NCBI GenBank assembly: GCA_903886985.1
Contig: CAISOI010000663.1
Span: 1-12,533, forward strand
Source: an uncultured Chthonomonas sp.
Lineage (GTDB): Bacteria > Armatimonadota > Chthonomonadetes > Chthonomonadales > CAJBBX01
DNA: 12,533 nt
Direction of reading: 5' to 3'
The notes beneath the pieces were generated by a model, which had not been told where the DNA came from, did not search any database, and saw nothing but the letters and a program-made list of their open reading frames with translations. The position numbers were made by a program, and so were the translations under genes. This document shows positions 1 to 6,640 of this stretch, piece by piece (positions within the stretch are counted from its first letter, which is position 1; each line of letters starts with the position of its first letter).

Positions 1-935
1 GGATAGGATTTCGAATGTGTTTGAGGTTCTAATAATGTCAATTTGCGAACCGTTCCCGTCTTAGTATTGAGAAAGCATATAGTTAGAGGCAATTGGTCGT
101 TATTGTTGTCACGTAGAATACCGACAATGGTCTTGCTGTCGAGCCATTGTGGATGACGAATGTTTGTCCAATGCCCCAAAATCCTCATGGACGGTATTGA
201 AATGAGTTTAACCAGATTGCAGTGTTCTATGACAACCTTTGACCCGTCCTTCGACCAGTCGCACATATTGAAATTCTGAAATACAGTTTCTTTGCCAGTC
301 GACACTTGTATGAACACAAAACGTTCATTGTCATATGCCGAATCGCTTAACAATAAAGAGACAAATTTTGAGTCCGGTGACCAAAAGAGTCGCATATGTG
401 TAAATTTTGGATCGAAAGCTTTTAATAATTTTTTAGTTCGAGTCGCAATATCGACCAATACAAGCTTGAAGTTTTTGTTGTCTCTCGAAATGATGGAGAT
501 TGCTTTACCATCTGGCCGCCATGAAATTACGGGCATCCAATCACCTGTACGAGACGTGTATAACTCAATTGGATTCGTGCCGTCCATATTGGCCAGATAT
601 AACGTAAAAGGTCCTTCTTCGGGGCAAATCAAGCAGGCAATTTTGGAGCGGTCGGGACTGAATTCCACCTTAGAAACGTCATGCCCATGGACGGTAATTT
701 TTCTCAACCTTTTACTTGCAAGCTCTATACTGTAAAATCCTTGGTCAAAATGTTCGTAAAAGTGGCCGATTTGGTCCTTACTGATGTCAAGATCGTCAGG
801 GGGTCCTTTGCAATGCCGCACTTTGGACATAAACATATAAATTTTCCCACTCGATTGCGGTTGGGCATTAGACATGGGCATGGAGAGTCCCATGCAGGAG
901 AGAAGAATGGAAGTAATGATCAGGTAAGTTTTCAT
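1..935 (-). CDS. Exported PD40/TolB-like beta-propeller protein, 3' end outside window
   Basis: This reading frame is open from an ATG at 935-933 to the left edge, giving 311 residues without a stop, so the gene is partial. The N-terminus (MKTYLIITSILLSC, then small and polar residues to about 25) looks like a signal peptide; a Cys at 14 is not in a convincing lipobox. The body has regularly spaced WD40-like PD40 repeats: FSPDRSK near 92, WRPDGK near 139, WSPDSK near 185 and WSKDGSK near 227. Each is followed by a beta-rich stretch ending in a turn such as ANMDGTNPIELY or DIATRTKKLL. This is the pattern of TolB-type propellers, which usually act in the periplasm as protein-interaction scaffolds. 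The ligand is unknown. No clear Shine-Dalgarno precedes the ATG. It is divergent from the gene at 1123. The propeller class is well supported; the role is not. Confidence 0.8.
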   Translation of the reverse strand, partial: MKTYLIITSILLSCMGLSMPMSNAQPQSSGKIYMFMSKVRHCKGPPDDLDISKDQIGHFYEHFDQGFYSIELASKRLRKITVHGHDVSKVEFSPDRSKIACLICPEEGPFTLYLANMDGTNPIELYTSRTGDWMPVISWRPDGKAISIISRDNKNFKLVLVDIATRTKKLLKAFDPKFTHMRLFWSPDSKFVSLLLSDSAYDNERFVFIQVSTGKETVFQNFNMCDWSKDGSKVVIEHCNLVKLISIPSMRILGHWTNIRHPQWLDSKTIVGILRDNNNDQLPLTICFLNTKTGTVRKLTLLEPQTHSKSY

Positions 936-1122
936 AAGAAGCAATCCGTGAGATGTTAGAGAAACGTAACTCTCTGAAATTCGATAGGCAATGGTGCTGG
1001 TCCTGCACAGGTGAACAAAGAGATGTACTAAGCAAAGATCAGAACGAGAAAGCACATATAAAATGAGCTACCATTAAACAGTAGTGTCATCTTGCTGTAC
1101 GCGAATTCAAGGGGGAATCACA

Positions 1123-1743
1123 ATGCGAACAATAACCGGCGTTCTATCGATTTGTGTGGGAATATGTTTTGTCTCCAGATGTGTTGGGGACGGTTCGGAA
1201 GTCAAGTGGAAAGAAGACGTGAGCCATGAGGCAATCCCCAATCAACCTGCCGCGGGAATGATAGGTACGAAAAACTTTGTTGTTAAGCATGCGCAAGTCC
1301 GCAAGGCGCAAAGCAGCGGAAAGCCAAGAGAATATGAGTCATTCACCCTCGAACTGACTTCTTCGGGTGGTACTCCCGGCGTTGAAATCACTATTGCTGT
1401 TCCGCACGGAGGCAAACTAGATGGAAAGACCATTTGGCGAAAGAACATGATGTCTACATCCGAAGAGTTCTTTGTTGGAAAAGGTGCCAAGCGAGTGGGA
1501 TATCCGCCATTCCAAGGAGTATGGCTTCGTGGTGAACGGGATAAAAACTTCTCTCAGATGGAGGTTTTCAAAAAGACCGCCGTGATGGAATATTCGGCTC
1601 AAATAAAATTCGGAACTTCTCACAATGGAAAGCTGCCGGGCAGTATCTACATGTGTGGAAAAGCAGATACGTTTTTCAAGTCACCAAAGTGGGTGTTGGC
1701 GGGTAAATTCAATGCGGCAGTATTGGTTGGAAAGAATGATTGA
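1123..1743 (+). CDS. Exported protein of unknown function
   Basis: A 206-residue protein. The ATG at 1123 is chosen over an ATG 39 bases upstream because a strong ribosome binding site (GGGGGA) lies 7 bases before it and because it puts a hydrophobic signal segment (TITGVLSICVGICFVS) at the very N-terminus. A Cys at about 21 (VSRC) follows this segment but the lipobox is poor, so secretion is likelier than lipidation. The mature part is beta-rich, with segments such as SFTLELTSSGGTPGVEITI and GKLPGSIYMCGKAD, and ends in WVLAGKFNAAVLV; this suggests a beta-sandwich. I do not recognise the family. A TATAAAAT sequence at 1057-1064 could be a -10 element, but no good -35 is seen. The LolA-like gene follows on the same strand after 111 bases. 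Confidence 0.75.
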   Translation: MRTITGVLSICVGICFVSRCVGDGSEVKWKEDVSHEAIPNQPAAGMIGTKNFVVKHAQVRKAQSSGKPREYESFTLELTSSGGTPGVEITIAVPHGGKLDGKTIWRKNMMSTSEEFFVGKGAKRVGYPPFQGVWLRGERDKNFSQMEVFKKTAVMEYSAQIKFGTSHNGKLPGSIYMCGKADTFFKSPKWVLAGKFNAAVLVGKND

Positions 1744-1854
1744 ACGCGTAAAAATTGATCTTGGGCAATGTTCAAATTTTACTGAGACCGGTCAGCTATC
1801 GGGAGATATCAAGTCTTACTATTGATTTAGGAAAGTCTTAAAGGGAATTCAATC

Positions 1855-2532
1855 ATGATCTCGTTTTTTGTTGCAGCGCTGATGGTGGTGACTAATTATC
1901 AATCTGTGGCAAAGAGTAACTTGCCAAAAGGGGATGAGATCCTCAAGCGTTGTCTCGTGAGCTACGACAATGCGAAGACCTTTCAAGGTGAAATAAAATG
2001 GGACATTGGAGCAACACCTCCCATTCAAATAATAGTAAATACAAAAGTCGAGAATGATGGAAAGGGAAATGTACTCCGGGGTGTAATGTCCGTACAAATG
2101 TCGGGTGCTCAGTCAACTCATGTGCAGACGATTGAAGACCAAATGACAGATATGTACATTGACCTAGATAAGAAACAGTTTCAAAAACGGGCACATGGAC
2201 CGGATAAAGTTTCTGGATTACTGAATAGGACATTTGCTAACGTGATGAAGTTTGTGGGGAAGTTTAAAGTAACTGTTGTAAGTCTAAACAATAGGCCAAC
2301 ATACAAATTGTACGGTGACGATGGTAGGATCACAAGTACATTTTGGATTGACAAGCAAACCTATCACTTCTTGAGTTTTAGTGCTGTTCCAAGAAAGGAG
2401 TCTAAGCAAGGAAAAACAGAAGTCAGGATGGTATATCAAAAGTTCGATGAGCCAATTCCAGACTCAACATTCTCCATGACCCCACCGAATGGGGTTACAG
2501 AGATGCCGTCTACGCCCGCCCCAACCCAATAA
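1855..2532 (+). CDS. LolA-like exported protein (outer-membrane lipoprotein carrier fold)
   Basis: A 225-residue protein with a short N-terminal signal segment (ISFFVAALMVVT, residues 2-13). The mature part begins with the helix typical of LolA/RseB/DUF2092-like proteins (DEILKRCLVSYDNAKTFQG, about 27-45). Alternating beta strands follow, then FWIDKQTYHFLSF (about 164-176), and it closes with the family-like pattern YQKFDEPIPDSTFSMTPPNG (about 195-214). This unclosed beta-barrel fold binds lipid or acyl chains in the periplasm. The low-complexity Pro/Thr tail (MPSTPAPTQ) is not part of the fold. GGGA lies 8 bases before the ATG. It may be co-transcribed with the gene at 1123. It is not a housekeeping LolA by context, since no lolB or ftsK lies nearby, so the cargo is unknown. 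The fold assignment rests on motif order read by eye. Confidence 0.7.
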   Translation: MISFFVAALMVVTNYQSVAKSNLPKGDEILKRCLVSYDNAKTFQGEIKWDIGATPPIQIIVNTKVENDGKGNVLRGVMSVQMSGAQSTHVQTIEDQMTDMYIDLDKKQFQKRAHGPDKVSGLLNRTFANVMKFVGKFKVTVVSLNNRPTYKLYGDDGRITSTFWIDKQTYHFLSFSAVPRKESKQGKTEVRMVYQKFDEPIPDSTFSMTPPNGVTEMPSTPAPTQ

Positions 2533-2627
2533 TTCTGTAGAAGGTGAATGGCACTGGTCGGTCGACATAATCACTGGACCACGATTTTATGACGTCTATC
2601 GGTAGGTGCGTATCGAAAAAGACTCTA

Positions 2628-2828
2628 TCATCCGTCGGCATCTAACTTCTCGCAACCTTCTTCGATACCTTCGTTCATTAATTGTCCATCTTCCTTCGAG
2701 ATTGTTCCGACAAACTTCTGCAGTGAACTACCGGGAGTTCCGACCAACGTCCTTTGGGGAACATCGAAGACCCCAGCATCCGCAGGGCATAGAAAAATTC
2801 CATCCTCACGCTCTTCTGCAATCAGCAT
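2628..2828 (-). CDS. Antitoxin-like small protein, probably an orphan or remnant
   Basis: A 66-residue frame with two parts. The first (LIAEEREDGIFLCPA, about 2-16) resembles the second half of AbrB/MazE-type antitoxin domains, which often read EEREDGIxLRPA. The second (SLQKFVGTISKEDGQLMNEG, then IEEGCEKLDADG to the end) resembles the C-terminal toxin-binding tail of small antitoxins found next to PIN-domain toxins, which commonly end in a Trp. Here the codon after GGA is TGA, one base from TGG, so that Trp appears lost. An AbrB-type N-terminal strand that should precede residue 1 is missing; an in-frame TAA lies shortly upstream. No toxin gene follows: the overlapping downstream frame has 11 codons only. 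Family resemblance is from memory of the motif; it could be a chance open frame. Confidence 0.4.
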   Translation of the reverse strand: MLIAEEREDGIFLCPADAGVFDVPQRTLVGTPGSSLQKFVGTISKEDGQLMNEGIEEGCEKLDADG

Positions 2829-2892
2829 TGTGCCATTCTGGATACTTGCTTACAAATTTCGCTGTATAGCCTACTGGAATCATCGTTTGCAT
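2806..2892 (-). pseudogene. Possible N-terminal fragment of a small conserved hypothetical protein
   Basis: A 28-codon frame starting ATG at 2892 (second Met at 2883) whose product begins MQTMIPVGYTAKFVSKYPEW. The opening IPVGYxAK followed by a basic stretch and PxW resembles the N-terminus of a small family of uncharacterised bacterial proteins normally two to three times this length. The frame stops at 2806 and overlaps the start of the antitoxin-like frame at 2828 in another frame. It is best read as a remnant joined by deletion to the neighbouring remnant. Confidence 0.25.
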
Positions 2893-2995
2893 ATGCTTGA
2901 CCTTTATTGTTGATAGGCATTAAATCTCTAAGTTGTCGTTTGTCCATATGGATGATTCTGGTGGATATCTGATCAGTTAATTGGTTGCTGTTGGG

Positions 2996-3352
2996 TTAGA
3001 TCATCGACAGGCTAACTTGATATAGCACGAAGGTGAGCAGGTAAGCCATTCCACGGATCAAGGCTCCGTTCCGTTTAGGAGAGGTGTATGCGGTGTCAAT
3101 GATATAAATGAGCCCCACTCCGCCAAAGAGCAATGCAAGCAGCATTGAAGTTTGAAACAGCATCTCCATTCCACCGGATCGTCCTGCCGCCCGAGCCCAT
3201 GTACCTTCTAAAACAATTGCCATTCTGTTGAAGAGCACGGTTCCAACGAACCAATCAATTATTCGATAATAAACTGGGTTGTGACTACCTTTTATAACAA
3301 CCGAGGTCGCGTTTGACGGAGGCTGCTTGAGTTGCTCTTCGTCTTGATCCAT
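2996..3352 (-). CDS. Small membrane protein of unknown function
   Basis: A 118-residue protein. The ATG at 3352 is preferred over an in-frame TTG 18 bases upstream because AAGGA lies 9 bases before it. The first 20 residues are acidic and polar (MDQDEEQLKQ). A hydrophobic stretch around residues 28-50 (YYRIIDWFVGTVLFNRMAIV) may be a membrane segment or amphipathic helix. Two clear transmembrane helices follow: MLFQTSMLLALLFGGVGLIY (about 65-84) and, after the short loop TAYTSPKRNG, GMAYLLTFVLYQVSLSMI at the C-terminus. No catalytic motif is visible. It lies 51 bases downstream of the Uma2 gene on the same strand, so the two are probably co-transcribed. The family is not recognised. Confidence 0.7.
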   Translation of the reverse strand: MDQDEEQLKQPPSNATSVVIKGSHNPVYYRIIDWFVGTVLFNRMAIVLEGTWARAAGRSGGMEMLFQTSMLLALLFGGVGLIYIIDTAYTSPKRNGALIRGMAYLLTFVLYQVSLSMI

Positions 3353-3403
3353 GCTAGTTTCCTTGGTCAAATCCCGTTAGGAATAATTGCTTGAAATAAT
3401 TGA

Positions 3404-4003
3404 TTAGTTAAGTGGAGGCAGCAGGTCGCTTATCAATACACTTGCATTTGGTCTTGAAACCAACGACACGCTCTCATTCTCCCCGTGAACGGTAATGACA
3501 GAGTATTCTCCATCCTTTGGTTCTCGGTGAATGTGAAGCGTTCGGTCGGTCAGATTTACCACCCAGTACTCTACAATGCCGGATCGTGCATAAAGACGCG
3601 CTTTGACGAGTAAATCAGTCGGCAAGGAAGAATCTGAAATTTCCGCTACGAGCAATAAGTCCTCAGGACCGGGTGTCCGTTTGGCATAAACCGCCGAATG
3701 CTCCTTTGTAATTGCAATGTCCGGTTCTGGCTCACTATAGATATTATCGGGACTAACGAGTTTGATTGGACCTTGAATTCGGGAAAATCGATCACCGAAT
3801 ATAGCATTTGCCCAGTGTACGAACTGATTAATTCCGAAATAGTGCTCTGGCCCTTGCCCCATCTTATTAATGATCTCCCCATCCAATACTTCATATCGAC
3901 CTACCAAACGACCCGATTCTGCTAACTCATAGCACTGGGCTACGGTCCAGCGATAGCGATTTGGGAATCTTTCCAGTTCAGGTTCGAGCAATGTAGTAGT
4001 CAT
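3404..4003 (-). CDS. Uma2 family protein (DUF820, PD-(D/E)xK nuclease fold)
   Basis: A 199-residue protein, the usual length for the family. Signature segments appear in order: YEVLDGEIINKMGQ (37-50), a central helix (NQFVHWANAIF, 59-69), SEPEPDIAI (90-98), LLVAEISDSSLPTDLLVKAR (117-136) and YARSGIVEYWVVNLTDRTLHIHREP (from 138). Asp95, Glu121 and Lys134 fit the acidic residues and lysine of a restriction-endonuclease-like active site, so the site appears intact. The ATG start has AGGAG 7 bases upstream. These genes are abundant in cyanobacteria, Chloroflexota, Armatimonadota and Planctomycetota, often in many copies, sometimes in mobile regions; cellular targets are unknown. It heads a likely two-gene unit with the small membrane protein downstream. 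Confidence 0.92.
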   Translation of the reverse strand: MTTTLLEPELERFPNRYRWTVAQCYELAESGRLVGRYEVLDGEIINKMGQGPEHYFGINQFVHWANAIFGDRFSRIQGPIKLVSPDNIYSEPEPDIAITKEHSAVYAKRTPGPEDLLLVAEISDSSLPTDLLVKARLYARSGIVEYWVVNLTDRTLHIHREPKDGEYSVITVHGENESVSLVSRPNASVLISDLLPPLN

Positions 4004-4050
4004 AGGTTTCTCCTATTGGGTAGGGCATGAGACGTCCGGCGTGTATGTGT

Positions 4051-4076
4051 ATTATACCAAAATGAATCTTGTGCAA
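4051..4076 (-). promoter_or_regulatory. Likely promoter of the Uma2 gene (extended -10)
   Basis: On the minus strand TGGTATAAT gives a perfect -10 hexamer at 4056-4051 with the TGn extension. The best -35-like hexamer, TTGCAC at 4076-4071, is only 14 bases upstream, too close for a standard promoter, so the extended -10 probably carries recognition. It lies about 48 bases before the Uma2 start. This assumes sigma70-like consensus, which may not hold in this phylum. Confidence 0.45.
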
Positions 4077-4181
4077 ATAGCCGTGATGACTCTGTTGCAT
4101 TCAACGGCTTATAACCGGGAATTGACCTTAGAATTATAACTCCACATAAAATTCATGGTCGGGCGGAGCTAGATGTCTTCT

Positions 4182-4997
4182 TCAGAGCCGATGAGTAACC
4201 ACTTCAAACTCTTTCAAAAGGACATCATTGAAGGAAGTAGTGAGTGCGGCATCGGCGGCATCTCGCCCGCGTGCCATTAAGGCTCTGCCGACGCGTCGGA
4301 TGTGGTTTCTTGGATCGAAGGTATGCCACGTACCACCCAGATAGACTTCCATATACGCACTGAAATCCATTGGACTGCCACTCGCCGGCACATCTATCTC
4401 CCCCAGATATCCAGTTGCATACCGTGCCGGAATATTCATACTTCGGCAAAGGGTAATTGCCAGGTGCATAAAGTCTCTGCAAACACCATTTTGTTCAGTA
4501 TAGGTATCCCACGCGGTCTTAGTGGGATAGGTATGCGGATATCCAAATTTGATGTTTTCGAAAACCCAGTCGCAGATGGCTTGGACACGCTCCCAGCCGG
4601 GATTTGTGTTACCGAAGAGCTTCCACGCCAAATCCCCAAATCGGTCGACTTCGCAATAGCGACTCGGGAGCAAAAACGGAAGTGCTTCCACGGGCAACTC
4701 TTCGACATTGTGTTGAATTGCATTTAGCGCAACGGCCTCGGTATCGTCTGATCGCGAAATGATATTGTCGTAAGTGATTGTAAATCGTCCTGCAGGGGCA
4801 AGAATTCGGGCAGACTTGTTGCCGAAGAAATCTACATAGTCCTCAATGGGAACCGCAATCCCACTGTCTGAGAGGATATTGATTTCTTCCGGGTGCGTGA
4901 GATCGGAGGCAATCTCCGGATGGACGTATAGCAGCAGGTGCATCGGTGTCGGCATTGAAGCAGCAAATGTCATTTTGAAACCGATCTTTACATCCAT
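4182..4997 (-). CDS. Transglutaminase-like protein of the Anbu-associated type
   Basis: A 271-residue cytoplasmic protein with no signal peptide. The start at ATG 4997 gives MDVKIGFKMTF followed by PTPMHLLLYVHPE, matching the family's N-terminal domain; a TTG 45 bases upstream is the other option. The N-terminal beta domain spans about 1-95. The core follows, with the nucleophile motif NGVCRDFMHLAITLCRSMNI (Cys173) and then GYLGEIDVP, MDFSAYMEVYLGG, WHTFDPRNH (Asp228) and MARGRDAADAALTTSF. The position where many transglutaminases have the catalytic His (HAW) is Ser213, and the usual ARHN is written PRNH. Members of this subfamily are encoded with the Anbu peptidase, ATP-grasp and alpha-E proteins and are thought to hydrolyse or rearrange peptide-like amide bonds. 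It is divergent from the Anbu gene with 193 bases between starts, so shared regulation is plausible. Confidence 0.88.
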   Translation of the reverse strand: MDVKIGFKMTFAASMPTPMHLLLYVHPEIASDLTHPEEINILSDSGIAVPIEDYVDFFGNKSARILAPAGRFTITYDNIISRSDDTEAVALNAIQHNVEELPVEALPFLLPSRYCEVDRFGDLAWKLFGNTNPGWERVQAICDWVFENIKFGYPHTYPTKTAWDTYTEQNGVCRDFMHLAITLCRSMNIPARYATGYLGEIDVPASGSPMDFSAYMEVYLGGTWHTFDPRNHIRRVGRALMARGRDAADAALTTSFNDVLLKEFEVVTHRL

Positions 4998-5190
4998 CTG
5001 ATAGTGTTCCGTTTCCACGCAACAAGGCGATGACGAACTCAAAACAGCCGGCCATCGCGCATTGTTAAGTGTCTGTTAAAGTAGTAACTCTGGGTACAAT
5101 TACCCTACTGTCAATACGGAAGCCTCTGCGCTTACGTATCCAAAAAGAAATTGCAATTGCAACTGCAAAACTGGGAAGAGTCCATCCATT

Positions 5191-5937
5191 ATGACCTATT
5201 GCCTTGGAATCAAAACACACGAAGGGTTTGTAATGGCCTCGGATTGCCGCACAAATGCGGGATTCGATCAGGTCAATGTATGTAGGAAGATGCACACGTT
5301 CGTAACTCCCGGTGAGAGAGTGTTTATAGTGCTCTCCAGCGGCAGCTTATCCCTCAGCCAATCAGTTATTTCGCAAGCGCGTATTGATTACGATCTTGGA
5401 TTGGGATTAGCCGCTGCACAGACTCCCTATGAGGGAGCGAGGGTACTTGGAGATCACATTCGACGAGTTGCCGACAAAGACCGTGTCTATTTAGAGCGGG
5501 ACGGATACAAATTTAACGTCAACCTTTTGCTTGGTGCTCAGATACGAGGTGGTCCCATGGAACTCTATATGATTTACCCACAGGGAAATCCCCTTCAATC
5601 GTCTGAGGAAGCGCCGTTCCTACAGATTGGCGAGTGCAAATATGGGCGGCCCATTCTGGATCGGGCGATCAAATATGGAACTACGACCAACGATGAGGCA
5701 GCGCGCATTGCACTCATTTCGATAGACTCCACGATGAGGTCGAACATTACCGTCGGCCCACCGATAGACCTGATTGTCTATGAGAAGGACTCCTTTGAGA
5801 TAAGGAAATACCGCCGATTCAGTCATAAGGATCCTGACTTTTTGGGCATTCAGAACCAATGGGAACAGTCGTTGCGGAAGGCCGCACAAGAGCTGCCGAT
5901 CATTGGTTTTGACGGTGGGAAACCGCCGGACGGGTGA
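5191..5937 (+). CDS. Anbu (BPH) proteasome-type peptidase
   Basis: A 248-residue protein, the normal Anbu length. It opens MTYCLGIKTHEGFVMASDCR, continues TNAGFDQVNVCRKMHTF and has GERVFIVLSSGSLSLSQSVI (about 41-60). After removal of Met1, Thr2 becomes the N-terminal nucleophile of the Ntn-hydrolase/proteasome beta fold, and Asp18 and Lys33 match the conserved Asp17/Lys33 pair of proteasomal subunits. Later family-like segments are NLLLGAQIRGGPMELYMIYP (about 111-130), FLQIGECKYGRPILDR and SIDSTMRSNITVGPPIDLIV. Anbu subunits self-assemble into open helical rings; the in vivo substrate is unresolved. It is encoded head to head with a transglutaminase-like gene, a typical partner, but the ATP-grasp and alpha-E genes are not in this window. 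GGAAGAG sits 10 bases before the ATG. Confidence 0.93.
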   Translation: MTYCLGIKTHEGFVMASDCRTNAGFDQVNVCRKMHTFVTPGERVFIVLSSGSLSLSQSVISQARIDYDLGLGLAAAQTPYEGARVLGDHIRRVADKDRVYLERDGYKFNVNLLLGAQIRGGPMELYMIYPQGNPLQSSEEAPFLQIGECKYGRPILDRAIKYGTTTNDEAARIALISIDSTMRSNITVGPPIDLIVYEKDSFEIRKYRRFSHKDPDFLGIQNQWEQSLRKAAQELPIIGFDGGKPPDG

Positions 5938-6025
5938 GATGTAGGGATCAGACTTAAGGTGTGTCAGAGTATAAATCTTTAGAAACGTGGACAAGTTTGG
6001 AAGTGGATAGCGACTTTGGAATAGG

Positions 6026-6187
6026 TTAGCCTTCCTCTCGCAATCCATCAAGATGAAACTCCATCGCTTCCTTCATGTTGCGTTCCACCTCGGTCAAAGT
6101 AGCACCAGCGGCAACGCAACCCTGCACATCAGGTGAATATGCCGAATAACCTGATTCTGTCTGTTCGATGACAATCAAATATTCCAT
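6026..6187 (-). CDS. hicB: HicB-family antitoxin, truncated by an in-frame stop
   Basis: A 53-residue frame from ATG 6187. The sequence MEYLIVIEQTESGYSAYSPD, then VQGCVAAGATLTEVERNMKE and AMEFHLDGLREEG, is a clear HicB N-terminal (partial RNase H-like) domain. The frame overlaps the end of hicA by 13 bases, the normal hicA-hicB order. It stops at TAA (6028-6026) exactly where family members usually continue with a residue and then PIP plus a tail ending around YVEV. Reading past the TAA in the same frame gives PIPKSLSTSKLVHVSKDLYS and a stop at 5954-5956, for about 77 residues in all, a normal small-HicB length. The simplest view is a nonsense mutation, for example TTA to TAA. There is no separate DNA-binding domain. 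Whether 53 residues still neutralise HicA is unknown. Confidence 0.85.
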   Translation of the reverse strand: MEYLIVIEQTESGYSAYSPDVQGCVAAGATLTEVERNMKEAMEFHLDGLREEG

Positions 6188-6363
6188 TGCTTTAACCCCG
6201 CCTGCTTCAAAATACTGTTCAAGGTGCCGGGCGCCAATTCATCGCATGGCTTACCGGCAATCGTCACGAGACCCGTTTTCGTATGATGCTTAAACTGACG
6301 GTGACTTCCTCGTGTACTTGCCACGTACCAGCCATCGTGTTCAATTAAACGAATTGCTTTCAA
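6175..6363 (-). CDS. hicA: HicA-family mRNA interferase toxin with abnormal start
   Basis: A 62-residue protein with the double-stranded RNA-binding-like HicA fold: IRLIEHDGWYVASTRGSHRQ, then FKHHTKTGLVTIAGKP and DELAPGTLNSILKQAGL. The catalytic His21 in GSHRQF is intact, so the body could be an active, translation-dependent mRNA-cleaving toxin. The start is odd. The only near start codon is TTG at 6363, which leaves three residues fewer before the DGW motif than most relatives. Reading back in frame gives ITRLKAIRLIEHDGW, whose ATT codon (6372-6370) sits where the usual ATG would be. An AAGG directly abuts the TTG and is too close to serve it, but is not well placed for the ATT either. It forms a two-gene unit with the truncated hicB. 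Confidence 0.85.
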   Translation of the reverse strand: MKAIRLIEHDGWYVASTRGSHRQFKHHTKTGLVTIAGKPCDELAPGTLNSILKQAGLKQWNI

Positions 6364-6640
6364 CCTTGTAATTTTACCACTGCAAACTGAAGTTGCGAAA
6401 AGCGTTTTGAGGTTGACAGTGGATATGATCGACGAAGTTTCTTACTACGCCTTGGTCCCTGCCGACTTGACCCAGCACTTCTTTTTTCGGTTCGTCTACG
6501 GGTTGATCTAATCGTATAGAACAGGATCCCGGGGGGGGATAACGATTTGACAGTCGTGCATCCCGTTTGTGGATCATCCTTTCCATAATGATCAATAAAA
6601 TGACCATCTGTTGTCAAACATGGATATAATATTAACCATT

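Larger units (their letters stand above)
2533..2995. other. Gene-poor stretch with antitoxin-like remnants
   Basis: Between two genes that converge on it, this stretch has no full-length gene. On the minus strand it holds two short reading frames resembling pieces of small accessory proteins (2806-2892 and 2628-2828). A tiny frame starts where the second ends (ATG at 2629-2627, overlapping its TGA, 11 residues), which is where a toxin gene would normally begin. Nothing recognisable is seen at 2533-2593 or 2893-2995, and no T-tailed hairpin terminator was found. Confidence 0.5.

Noticed and set aside
292..959. Two plus-strand open frames (292-735 and 681-959)
   Set aside because: They lie antisense to the minus-strand PD40 propeller gene, which has a signal peptide and regular repeats; their own products show no domain or coherent composition.
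2571..2582. ACTGGACCAC, also present at 12231-12240
   Set aside because: Ten bases shared once at unrelated places with no extension on either side; compatible with chance.
2606..2869. Plus-strand open frame of 87 codons
   Set aside because: It overlaps the antitoxin-like minus-strand frames, and its product is rich in Arg/His with no recognisable motif.
6413..6429. TTGACA followed by TATGAT as a promoter on the plus strand
   Set aside because: The spacing is only 5 bases, too short for a sigma70-type promoter.
6374..6617. Minus-strand open frames upstream of hicA
   Set aside because: Two overlapping frames of 77 and 85 codons with no recognisable motif; kept only as unexplained spacer.
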